Shown here: positions 39,863 to 50,792 of the stretch, one piece after another | Position numbering within the stretch: position 1 is the stretch's first letter | Layout: each line of letters opens with the position of its first letter | Source: Ornithinimicrobium sufpigmenti | GTDB taxonomy: Bacteria > Actinomycetota > Actinomycetes > Actinomycetales > Dermatophilaceae | Length of the DNA: 64,000 nt | Assembly (NCBI RefSeq): GCF_004322775.1 | Contig: NZ_CP036403.1 | Coordinates: forward strand, 992,001-1,056,000 | Direction: 5' to 3' | Notes under the pieces: model-generated | Database searches by the model: none | Told to the model about the DNA's origin: nothing | The model's input: the letters and a program-made list of their open reading frames with translations, nothing else | Translations under genes and position numbers: made by a program

Positions 39863-41154
39863 CGGCAGTCCGTCCTCGGGAACGGGTCGACACCTCGGCC
39901 CTCTCCCGCCTCATCCGGCCCACCTCCCCTGAGGAGTTCGCAGACACGGTATGGGGTCGACGGCCCCACCTGGCGAGCGTCGAGGACCGTGGCGGAGACA
40001 CCTTCGCCGACGTCTTCTCCCTCGACGCGGTCGACGAGCTGGTGGCCGAGCGTGGTCTGCGGACCCCCTTCCTGCGGGTGGCCAAGGACGGCAGCACGCT
40101 GCCCGAGAGAGCCTTCACCGCAGGCGGCGGCATCGGTGCCGGCATCGGGGACCAGGTCAGCGAGGACAAGATCCTGCAGCTCTTCGCCGACGGGGCCACC
40201 GTGGTCCTGCAGGGGCTGCACCGCACCTGGGCCCCCGTACGCGACCTCAGCCAGGCCCTGGCCGCCGACCTCGGCCACCCGGTGCAGGTCAACGCCTATG
40301 TCACGCCACCGCAGAACCAGGGCTTCGCCGACCACTACGACGTGCACGACGTCTTCGTGCTGCAGGTCCACGGCGAGAAACGGTGGGCGCTGCGCGAGCC
40401 CGTCCACGCCGACCCGCTCCGGGACGAGCCCTGGGCGGACCGTCGCGAGGCGGTCGAGGAGCGCGCCCGCGGCGCCGCATACCTGGAGACCACCCTGCGC
40501 CCTGGCGACTGCCTCTACCTGCCGCGCGGGTGGATCCACTCCGCCCGGGCCCTTGGCGGCACCAGCGTGCACCTGACCTTCGGCGTGCACGCCTGGACCC
40601 GGCACCACCTCGCCGAGATCCTGCTCGACCGTGCCCGTGAGCGGGTCGGTCGGGTCGCCGAGGTCCGCACTAGCCTGCCGCTCGGCCTGGACCCGACCGA
40701 CGCTGACAGCCTCGCCGAGGACGTGGAGACCGCCCGCGAGGCCCTGCTCGCCGCGATCCGTGCGCTGCCGGCCACCGAGGTGGCCCAGCTCCTCCGCGGG
40801 CGCGCCCGCGCAGCCCAGCGCCCGGCAGCGCTGTCCCCGCTGGCCCAGCTCGCCGCCGCCGACCGGCTCGACGTCGACACCGCCCTGCGCCTGCGCGAGC
40901 ACCTCATGCTCGACGTGCTCCCCGGCCCGGACGGGCAGGTCACGCTCTCCTCGCGGGCAGGCCGTCTGGGTATGCCGTCCGCCCACCTCCCCGCGCTCGA
41001 CCGGTTGCGCACCGGCGGGCCGGCGACCGTGACCGACCTGGCGGAGGCCGCGGGCCTGGAGCCCGACGCCGGGCTCGCACTGGCCCGCACCCTGGTGCGC
41101 CGGGGGGTGGCGGTCGTGGTGCCGGCCGTGGGCGAGACTGGTCGGTATGGCTGA
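39859..41154 (+). CDS. JmjC/cupin-type oxygenase (ribosomal oxygenase-like)
   Basis: 431 aa. The cupin_4 (JmjC) core lies at about 100-260. Iron ligands are H159 and D161 in FADHYDVHDVFVLQVHGEKR and H227 in YLPRGWIHSARA. The N-terminal PEEFADTVWGRRPHL matches the MINA/NO66/RoxA class of 2-oxoglutarate-dependent protein hydroxylases. The C-terminal 150 residues are helical with a winged-helix-like end (TVTDLAEAAGLEPDAGLALA). Known relatives hydroxylate ribosomal proteins; the substrate here is not known. Start and stop overlap the GGAD-repeat gene (GTGA) and the sucrase/ferredoxin-like gene (8 bp). Confidence 0.87.
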   Translation: MTAVRPRERVDTSALSRLIRPTSPEEFADTVWGRRPHLASVEDRGGDTFADVFSLDAVDELVAERGLRTPFLRVAKDGSTLPERAFTAGGGIGAGIGDQVSEDKILQLFADGATVVLQGLHRTWAPVRDLSQALAADLGHPVQVNAYVTPPQNQGFADHYDVHDVFVLQVHGEKRWALREPVHADPLRDEPWADRREAVEERARGAAYLETTLRPGDCLYLPRGWIHSARALGGTSVHLTFGVHAWTRHHLAEILLDRARERVGRVAEVRTSLPLGLDPTDADSLAEDVETAREALLAAIRALPATEVAQLLRGRARAAQRPAALSPLAQLAAADRLDVDTALRLREHLMLDVLPGPDGQVTLSSRAGRLGMPSAHLPALDRLRTGGPATVTDLAEAAGLEPDAGLALARTLVRRGVAVVVPAVGETGRYG

Positions 41155-42208
41155 GATCTTCCGCTGCTCGGACGCCGCCCGGGAACGGACGGACCCCATG
41201 CTGGGCACCGCGCCGCCCCAGCGACGCCTGCTGCTCGTGGAGCAGGACGGTGGCTGGGGCAGTGACGCACTGGCCTCCCTGGACGTCCCTGACGACCTGC
41301 GCGAGGAGGTGCGGGGCCGGACAGCCGGGTCGGGGACCCGGGTCATGCTCATCCGGCGTCCCGGACGCCAGCAGTCGTCGGTCTGCTTCATGCGCTCCTG
41401 GTGCGTCGTCGACCCGTTCGCCCCCGAGGGGCACCGGGTCACCTGGGGCACCTGGTCCTACCCGACCGAGCTGTTCGCGGGGGTGGAGCGGGCGGAGGAG
41501 CTCGCGTCCTGGGCCGAGTCCGGAGGGCCCGCGGACGGCGCCGGCCGGGAGGGCGACACCACCCCGGAGGGCGGCGCCGGCCCTCCACGGACCGGGACGC
41601 CGCCCGGTGACGACGAGCCGCTGCTGCTGGTCTGCACCAACGGCCGCAAGGACGTCTGCTGCGCCGTCCGGGGCCGACCGGTCGCGCTCGCCCTGGCCGA
41701 ACGCTTCCCCGAGGAGACCTGGGAGTGCACGCACACCGGGGGCGACCGGTTCGCCGCCAACGTCGTGGTGCTGCCCGACGGCGCCATCTACGGCGGTCTC
41801 GACCCCGACTCCGCCCTGGAGGCCGTGGACGCCCACCGCGGGGGACGCCCGGGCGACGTACGCCAGCACCTGCGCGGACTGCTCGGCTACCCACGCCCCG
41901 TCCAGGTCGCGCTCCTGGGCACCCAGCTCGAGCTGGGCCTGCCCTGGGGGCAGACCCTGCTCGGTCCCGCCGTCGAGGCGACCGCACGACTGTCCGAGGA
42001 GCAGGTGCAGGAGCAGGGGGAGCAGCTCGCTGCGCAGGGCACGGAGGTGGCCCGGTGGCGCATCGACGTGGACCTCGCCGACGGCCGGCGGATGGTGGCC
42101 GAGGTCAGCGAGCACCTGCGGCCGGCCGCGGCGCTGACCTGCAAGGCGGTGGACCGACCGGCCCACAGCCGGGTGCCGGTCCTGGAGAGCGTGGCGGTGC
42201 GGCCGTGA
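41147..42208 (+). CDS. Sucrase/ferredoxin-like family protein
   Basis: 353 aa. It matches the Suc_Fer-like family, a thioredoxin-fold relative of 2Fe-2S ferredoxins. The Cys motifs are LLVCTNGRKDVCCAVRGRP and WECTHTGGDRFAANVVVLPD, followed by GAIYGGLDP. These could bind a 2Fe-2S cluster. A Gly/Pro-rich insert at about 125-160 interrupts the fold. The name comes from a yeast homologue and does not imply sucrose cleavage. It overlaps the oxygenase gene by 8 bp, so a role in electron supply to it is conceivable but unproven. Confidence 0.85.
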   Translation: MAEIFRCSDAARERTDPMLGTAPPQRRLLLVEQDGGWGSDALASLDVPDDLREEVRGRTAGSGTRVMLIRRPGRQQSSVCFMRSWCVVDPFAPEGHRVTWGTWSYPTELFAGVERAEELASWAESGGPADGAGREGDTTPEGGAGPPRTGTPPGDDEPLLLVCTNGRKDVCCAVRGRPVALALAERFPEETWECTHTGGDRFAANVVVLPDGAIYGGLDPDSALEAVDAHRGGRPGDVRQHLRGLLGYPRPVQVALLGTQLELGLPWGQTLLGPAVEATARLSEEQVQEQGEQLAAQGTEVARWRIDVDLADGRRMVAEVSEHLRPAAALTCKAVDRPAHSRVPVLESVAVRP

Positions 42209-42316
42209 CGGTGCCGGCCTGACGCCACGACTCCGTGGCCGCAGGCCAGACGTCGAGGAGCCTGACGTCGCCGGACGCGCACCCGGCAGCGGAGGTTCGT
42301 CGCCTACCATCGCGGG

Positions 42317-43372
42317 GTGGAGAAGGCGGACGGCAGGCGCAGGACCGGGGCGGGTTTCGCGCCGCTCGGGCGGGACCTGGCCGTCGACCTCGGAACCGCC
42401 ACCACCCAGGTGCACGTGCGCGGCCGGGGGACGGTGCTGGACGAACCCACCCTGGTGGCCGTGGACACCCGCACCGGACGTCTCGTCGCCGCCGGTGCCG
42501 GCGCCCACGAGATGCTCGGTCGCACCCCGGAGCACGTGCTGACCCTGCGCCCGCTGACGGACGGCGTGATCACCGACTCCGAGGTCACCGAGCAGCTGCT
42601 GCGCCACTTCATCACCCGGGTGCGCCCGTCCCGGCTGATGCGGCCCCGCACCGTCGTCTGCGTGCCCAGCGTGGTCACCGCGGTCGAGCGGCGTGCCCTG
42701 GAGGATGCCGCGATCCGCTGCGGCGCCCGCCGCGTCTACGTCCTGGAGGAGGCGATGGCCGCCGCCATCGGCGCCGGCCTGCCGGTGGAGTCGGCCACCG
42801 CCAGCATGGTCGTCGACATGGGCGGGGGCTCGACCGACGTCGCGGTCATCAGCCTGGGCGGTGTGGTCAACGCCCGCAGCCTGCGGGTCGGCGGGGACGA
42901 GGTGGACGAGGCCGTCGTGGCCGGGGTCAAGGCCCACCACGACCTGCTGCTGGGTGAGCGCTCGGCCGAGGCGATCAAGGCGCAGGTCGGCTCCGTCTGG
43001 CCGCTCGCCGAGGAGCTGACCACCCGGGTCCGCGGGCGGGACCTGTCCACCGGTCTGCCCCGCACCATCGAGCTGGGCAGCGAGGAGGTCCGCCGGATGG
43101 TCGAGCCGGTGACCGCCCAGGTGGTCGAGGTCGTCCGCTCGGTCCTGGACATCTGCCCGCCGGAGCTGGCCGGTGACCTCCTCGACAGCGGGATCGTGCT
43201 CACCGGTGGCGGGGCCCTCCTGCGCGGCTGGACCGAGCGGCTGCGGCACGAGCTGGGCGTCCCGGTCCGCCTCGCCGACGACCCGCAGCACGCCGTCATC
43301 CGCGGCGCCGGCATCTGCATCGACGACCTGGGGGCGCTGCAGCGGCTGCTGGCGGGCGCCCCGCGGGCATGA
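42317..43372 (+). CDS. mreB: Rod shape-determining protein MreB
   Basis: 351 aa, GTG start. The bacterial actin that organises lateral wall synthesis. Nucleotide-binding motifs are AVDLGTATTQVHVRGRG (phosphate 1), MVVDMGGGSTDVAVISLGGV (phosphate 2) and GIVLTGGGALLRGW (adenosine). VCVPSVVTAVERRAL is also typical. TACCAT at 42305-42310 ends six bases before the GTG, suggesting a leaderless transcript for the whole mre operon. It overlaps mreC. Confidence 0.95.
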   Translation: MEKADGRRRTGAGFAPLGRDLAVDLGTATTQVHVRGRGTVLDEPTLVAVDTRTGRLVAAGAGAHEMLGRTPEHVLTLRPLTDGVITDSEVTEQLLRHFITRVRPSRLMRPRTVVCVPSVVTAVERRALEDAAIRCGARRVYVLEEAMAAAIGAGLPVESATASMVVDMGGGSTDVAVISLGGVVNARSLRVGGDEVDEAVVAGVKAHHDLLLGERSAEAIKAQVGSVWPLAEELTTRVRGRDLSTGLPRTIELGSEEVRRMVEPVTAQVVEVVRSVLDICPPELAGDLLDSGIVLTGGGALLRGWTERLRHELGVPVRLADDPQHAVIRGAGICIDDLGALQRLLAGAPRA

Positions 43373-44247
43373 GCCGGCTGGCCACCGGCGGGCGGGGCGC
43401 CGCACCGGCCGGTCGCGGCGGGCGCTCACCCCTCCGGCCCCCACCCCCAGGACGGGGTATGCCGCTCCTGGCCATTGCGCTCACCCTCCTCACCGCAGCG
43501 GTGCTGGTGGTCGACCTCGCCCGCCCCGGGCTGGCCCAGCCGCTGCGGGAGGGGGTTGCCACCGTGGCCGCGCCCGCGCAGTCCGCCCTCGCCGGCTGGG
43601 ACGACGGGCGGGTCCGTGCGCTGACCGAGGAGCGGGACGCGCTGGCCGCCGAGGTCGACCGGCTGCAGGAGCAGGTGCGGCAGCAGGAGCAGCTGCGGAC
43701 CCTGGACCGGGCCACCACCTGGGGTGATCACGACCTGCTCCCGGCGCGGGTGGTGGCCTTCGCCCCGGCCACCTCCCCGGTCGGGGGCCGCACCGTGACG
43801 ATCGACGTCGGGGCGCGGGACGGGGTCGAGACCGACCAGACGGTCGTGGCCGCCGACGGGCTGGTGGGCCGCGTGCTGCGGGTGGCTCCCAGGAGCAGCG
43901 ACGTCCTGCTGCTCGGGGACGCCGGCGTGGTGGTCGGGGTGCGGTTCGGCGCGGACGGGGCCCTGGGCAGCGTCGAGGCCCGGCCGGTGCCTGGTCTGCC
44001 GCCGCGTGGCCACGGCGAGCTCACGCTCACCGCCCTGGGCGACACCCAGATCCGGGCCGGGGACGAGGTCAGCACCCTGGGCAGCCCGGATGACCGCCCC
44101 TACGCCGCCCGGATCGCGCTGGGCACGGTGACCGCCGTCGACCCCGACCGCGGGCAGCTGGGCCGCACGGCCGTGGTGACGCCCCACGTCGACACCGACG
44201 TCCTCGACCTGGTCGCCGTCGTCTTCACCGGGCGGGGCGACCGGTGA
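43369..44247 (+). CDS. mreC: Rod shape-determining protein MreC
   Basis: 292 aa. A bitopic membrane protein: Arg- and Pro-rich cytoplasmic N-terminus, helix LLAIALTLLTAAVLVVDLA (about 33-51), coiled coil (LTEERDALAAEVDRLQEQVR) and a double beta-barrel domain starting LLPARVVAFAPAT with GARDGVETDQTVVAADGLVG. It bridges MreB to the PBP2 elongation complex. ATG overlaps the mreB stop (ATGA) and its own stop overlaps mreD. Confidence 0.94.
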   Translation: MSRLATGGRGAAPAGRGGRSPLRPPPPGRGMPLLAIALTLLTAAVLVVDLARPGLAQPLREGVATVAAPAQSALAGWDDGRVRALTEERDALAAEVDRLQEQVRQQEQLRTLDRATTWGDHDLLPARVVAFAPATSPVGGRTVTIDVGARDGVETDQTVVAADGLVGRVLRVAPRSSDVLLLGDAGVVVGVRFGADGALGSVEARPVPGLPPRGHGELTLTALGDTQIRAGDEVSTLGSPDDRPYAARIALGTVTAVDPDRGQLGRTAVVTPHVDTDVLDLVAVVFTGRGDR

Positions 44248-44729
44248 ACCTGCTCCCCGCCCTGCTGCTGCGGGCGCTGCTCCTGCTCGGCGCGGTCCTC
44301 CTGCCCTCGGCCTGGCCCGGTGGCCTGCCCCGCCCCGACCTGGTCATCCTCGTCGTCGCGGCCGTCAGCCTGCTGCACCGGCCGAGCACCGGGCTGGTCC
44401 TCGGCCTGCTGGGCGGATGGCTGCTCGACCTGGTGCCTCCCGGCGCCGAACCGCTGGGCGCCACCGCCCTCACCTACGGGCTGGTCGGTCTGCTGCTGGG
44501 CCTCGGCCGACGCGTGACCGCATCCTCCCCGCTGCTGCCCTGGGTGGTCACCGGGCTGGCCGCCGCCGCGGTGCTCGTCGTGCGGTGGGTGGCCGCGGCG
44601 GCCGGCCTCGGGGTGGCGCTGCCGTCGGAGCTGGTGTGGTCCTGGTTGATGACCATGCTCGTGGCGGTCCCCGTCCTGCCCCTGCTCATGGGTCTGGAAC
44701 GCCGGCTCCTGGATCGCGGGTGGGCATGA
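44244..44729 (+). CDS. mreD: Rod shape-determining protein MreD
   Basis: 161 aa, with about five membrane helices and no extramembrane domain. Segments such as RPDLVILVVAAVSLLHRP and GLLGGWLLDLVPPGAEPLGA match MreD. It overlaps mreC and the PBP2 gene by 4 bp each, so the four genes form a tightly coupled operon. Confidence 0.9.
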   Translation: MNLLPALLLRALLLLGAVLLPSAWPGGLPRPDLVILVVAAVSLLHRPSTGLVLGLLGGWLLDLVPPGAEPLGATALTYGLVGLLLGLGRRVTASSPLLPWVVTGLAAAAVLVVRWVAAAAGLGVALPSELVWSWLMTMLVAVPVLPLLMGLERRLLDRGWA

Positions 44730-46825
44730 CCGGCCCCACGTCCCACCGTCCCGCCCGGCGCCTCGTCCGGGCGGGCCATCGAGCACCCGTCCGGCTGCCG
44801 CGCCCGGTCCTGACCCCGCCCCGGGTGCGGCGCCGGCCCAGCACCCGCCCGCTGTGGGCGGTCCTGGTGACGATCCTCCTGCTCGGGACGGTGCTGGCCG
44901 GCCGGCTGGGCCAGCTCCAGCTGGCCGAGCACGAGGAGCTGGCGCAGCAGGCGGCCCAGGTCAGCACGCGCGAGATCATCACCCCTGCCCTCCGCGGTCG
45001 CATCCTGGCGGCCGACGGGACCCCGCTGGTGGTCAACTCACCCACCTCCGTGGTCACCCTCGACCCCGAGCTGCTGCTCGCGGACGAGGACGAGGCCCGG
45101 ACGCTCGTGGACCGGGTGGCCCAGGCCCTCCGGCTGCCGGCCGAGGACCTGTGGGGCCGGACCCGCCTGTGCGGCACGGAAGGAGCGCCGCCCGTCCCGG
45201 CCTGCTTCAGCGGATCGCCGTACCAGCCGGTCCCGATCGCCTACGACGTGGACCCCGTCGCGGCCCTGGCGGTCCTGGAGCGACCCGAGGAGTTCCCGGG
45301 GGTGCACGTGACCAGCCGAGCCGTCCGCACCTATCCCGCCCCCGGGGGCATCAACGCCGCCCACCTGGTCGGCTACCTCGGTCGACCCACCCAGGAGGAG
45401 GTCGAGGCGTCCGACGGCCGGATCGGGGCGGACGGCACGCTCGGCCGCGCGGGCCTGGAGACCACGTACGACGAGGCCTTGCGGGGCACACCCGGGACCA
45501 CCGTGGTGACCGTCGACCCGCGCGGGATCGTCACCGGCGAACGGTCCCGCACCGACCCGGTCCAGGGCGCCGACGTGCGGACCCACCTGGACGTGCAGGT
45601 GCAGGCCGCCGTCGAGGAGGCGCTGCTGGACGCGGTCCGCGCCGCCCGCCGTGGCGGGGAACCGGCCACGAGCGGCGCGGCGGTCGTCCTGCGCCCCGAC
45701 GACGGGGCGGTGCTCGCCGCCGCCAGCTTCCCGACCTACGACCCCGGCATCTGGACCAGCGGCGTGAGCCAGCACGAGTACGACCGCCTGCTGGACCCCG
45801 CCCGGGGCCAGCCGCTCGTCAGCCGGCTCGTGGGGGACACCTTCCCACCGGCCTCCACGTTCAAGGTGGTCAGCCTGCCCGCGGCGGTCCAGACCGGCGT
45901 GGACCCCGAGGGGACCTACCCCTGCCCCGGCGAGGTGACGATCGCCGGGCAGGTGTTCACCAACTACCAGTCCGAGGACCATGGCGAGCTGGACCTGCCC
46001 GGGGTGCTGGAGGTCTCCTGCGACACCTCGTTCTACACCTGGGCCTATGACGCCTGGTCGGACCTGGGCGGCCTGGCGCAGACCTCCGACGCCGACGACC
46101 GGTTCCTGGCGGTGGCGCGCGGGTTCGGCCTCGGTCAGCGCACCGGGGTCGACCTGCCGGGCGAGGTCGCCGGCCACCTGCCGTCGCGGGAGTGGAAGCG
46201 CGAGTACTGGGAGGCCACCCGGGAGGAGACCTGCGCCGCGGCGGAGTCGGGCTATCCCGACGTCGAGGACGAGGAGCGCCGCGAGTTCCTGGAGCAGCTC
46301 GCCCGGGAGAACTGCGTCGACGGCTGGCAGTGGCGCCCGGGCGACGCCGCGAACTTCTCCATCGGTCAGGGTGACGTCGCCAGCACCCCCCTGCAGATCG
46401 CCGTGGTCTACGCCGCCATCGCCAACGGCGGGCGGCTGTGGGCACCCACCGTCGCCGACGCCCTCGTCCGCCCCGACGGCACGGTCGCCGAGCAGGTGGA
46501 GCCGGTCAGCACCGGCAGCGTCTCGCTCAGCGACACCGTCCTGTCGGTCGTCCGGGAGGGTCTGGAGGACGTGGTCACCGACGGCACCGCCGCAGCGAGC
46601 TTCGCCGGGTGGCCGCACGCCGACTACCCGCTGGCCGGCAAGACGGGGTCCGCGGAGTCCTTCGGTCAGGAGGCGACCTCCTGGTTCGCCTCCTACGGGC
46701 CTACCACGGACCCGGAGTATGTCGTGGTCGTGGTCGTCGAGGAGGGCGGGCTGGGCGCCACCACGGCGACCCCGGCAGGGCGGGCCATCTGGGAGACCCT
46801 CCGCGCGCGGGACAGCACCGGCTGA
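44726..46825 (+). CDS. mrdA: Penicillin-binding protein 2, elongation-specific transpeptidase
   Basis: 699 aa. It cross-links peptidoglycan during elongation. One membrane helix (WAVLVTILLLGTVLAGRLG) follows an Arg-rich N-terminus. The PBP dimer domain begins near PALRGRILAADGTPLVVNSP. In the transpeptidase domain the nucleophile is S377 in STFK, the second motif is S431-C432-D433 and the third is KTG at 639-641. An acidic insert near 490-535 (AAESGYPDVEDEERREFLEQ) carries two extra Cys. No rodA follows; ppc is next, which is unusual for this operon. Confidence 0.93.
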   Translation: MTGPTSHRPARRLVRAGHRAPVRLPRPVLTPPRVRRRPSTRPLWAVLVTILLLGTVLAGRLGQLQLAEHEELAQQAAQVSTREIITPALRGRILAADGTPLVVNSPTSVVTLDPELLLADEDEARTLVDRVAQALRLPAEDLWGRTRLCGTEGAPPVPACFSGSPYQPVPIAYDVDPVAALAVLERPEEFPGVHVTSRAVRTYPAPGGINAAHLVGYLGRPTQEEVEASDGRIGADGTLGRAGLETTYDEALRGTPGTTVVTVDPRGIVTGERSRTDPVQGADVRTHLDVQVQAAVEEALLDAVRAARRGGEPATSGAAVVLRPDDGAVLAAASFPTYDPGIWTSGVSQHEYDRLLDPARGQPLVSRLVGDTFPPASTFKVVSLPAAVQTGVDPEGTYPCPGEVTIAGQVFTNYQSEDHGELDLPGVLEVSCDTSFYTWAYDAWSDLGGLAQTSDADDRFLAVARGFGLGQRTGVDLPGEVAGHLPSREWKREYWEATREETCAAAESGYPDVEDEERREFLEQLARENCVDGWQWRPGDAANFSIGQGDVASTPLQIAVVYAAIANGGRLWAPTVADALVRPDGTVAEQVEPVSTGSVSLSDTVLSVVREGLEDVVTDGTAAASFAGWPHADYPLAGKTGSAESFGQEATSWFASYGPTTDPEYVVVVVVEEGGLGATTATPAGRAIWETLRARDSTG

Positions 46826-46852
46826 GTGCACCGCCTGCCGTAGGGTCGGCTC

Positions 46853-49708
<2,856 letters not shown>

Positions 49709-49819
49709 GGGACCGCATCCCCTCGCACGACCCAGCAGAGGTCCGGTGTCGGCGGCGGCCCCTGGTGGCGTGGTCGCTTCATGAGGACAACTCTCATCCG
49801 GCCTTGGCACGCTGAAAAC

Positions 49820-50503
49820 ATGACAACCTTCAAGCCCACTGCCCTGTCCGCCGGCTTCGCACTGGCCCTCGCACTCGGCCTCGGGGGCTGCTCCTCGGAA
49901 GACGCCGAGGCGCCCACGCAGCCCACAGCGCAGGACGCGGTCGGGGACGACACCACGGCGCCGGAGACCGGTGACACCGGGACACCGGCCGCCGGAGACG
50001 CCGGGACGCAGGATGCCGGAGACTCTGCGAACACCGGTGACGCCGCCGAGGCCACGCCCGACGGCACCACCGACGGCACCTCTGCCAGCACCACTGGCGA
50101 CGCCACCGCGCAGGCCCTCCAGGCGATCCAGACTGCGGAGGAAGAGGCCGGCGGGACGGCCTACGCGATCGACGACCAGGACGACGACGGCAGCTGGGAG
50201 GTCGACGTGGTCGTCGGCGACCGGTCCGTGGAGGTGACGGTCGGTGCGGACGGCAGCGTGGTCGGCACCGAGGACGACGACCTGGACGACGACGACCGCG
50301 CCGGGGTGGACGCCGCGACCATCACGCTGAGCGAGGCGATCGAGCAGGCCGTCGGCGAGGTGGGTGGCCACCTGGACGAGGCCGAGCTGGACGAGGACGA
50401 CGGGAGCCACTTCTGGGACGTCAGCCTGGACGGCACGGACCGCGGCGACGACATCGAGGTCACGGTCTCGGTGACCGGCGAGGTGCTGGAGATCGAGAAC
50501 TGA
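49820..50503 (+). CDS. PepSY-domain lipoprotein
   Basis: 227 aa. The signal peptide ends in a lipobox LGLGGC, with C24 as the lipidation site. A Thr/Ala/Asp-rich linker of about 75 residues follows. Two PepSY-like repeats come next: ALQAIQTAEEEAGGTAYAID with DGSWEVDVVVGDRSVEVTV, and LSEAIEQAVGEVGGHLDEAE with HFWDVSLDG. PepSY domains usually inhibit proteases or buffer metals outside the cell; the partner is unknown. The ATG at 49820 is chosen for its proper signal peptide; CACGCT ends six bases upstream, again a leaderless pattern. Strongly acidic. Confidence 0.83.
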   Translation: MTTFKPTALSAGFALALALGLGGCSSEDAEAPTQPTAQDAVGDDTTAPETGDTGTPAAGDAGTQDAGDSANTGDAAEATPDGTTDGTSASTTGDATAQALQAIQTAEEEAGGTAYAIDDQDDDGSWEVDVVVGDRSVEVTVGADGSVVGTEDDDLDDDDRAGVDAATITLSEAIEQAVGEVGGHLDEAELDEDDGSHFWDVSLDGTDRGDDIEVTVSVTGEVLEIEN

Positions 50504-50636
50504 TCTGCACTCCCGCTCCTGGACGGGCAGGAGTGACCCCTGTGAACAATGGGAAGAATGCGTGTCGCTGTGACCAACGTCACGCGTGTTGCAGTTGATT
50601 TAGGGCCTCAGAACGTCGGTTTCGCAGGCCAGGGGC

Positions 50637-50666
50637 TTGCGCCGAGCCCGGGAGCCGGGCTAGGTT
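50637..50666 (+). promoter_or_regulatory. Possible promoter of the NlpC/P60 gene
   Basis: TTGCGC (50637-50642) and TAGGTT (50661-50666) with an 18-bp spacer. It would give a leader of roughly 120 bases. The region 50504-50792 shows some short inverted repeats (GAGCCCGGGAGCCGGGCT at about 50644) but nothing I can match to the c-di-AMP riboswitch often found ahead of such genes. Confidence 0.4.
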
Positions 50667-50792
50667 CACTGACGCCCGAGCCCCTCGCCACGGTCGTCCC
50701 AGAGGGCTCAGGTGTGAACAACTGCAACGGCGATGAGCGCTGTCCCGCGAGCACCGCCGGTCCTGTCCCGCCTTACCACGATGGATGTCCCT

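Noticed and set aside
50504..50780. Cyclic di-AMP riboswitch ahead of the NlpC/P60 gene
   Set aside because: I looked for the conserved core words of that class and did not find them; only short GC-rich inverted repeats are present.
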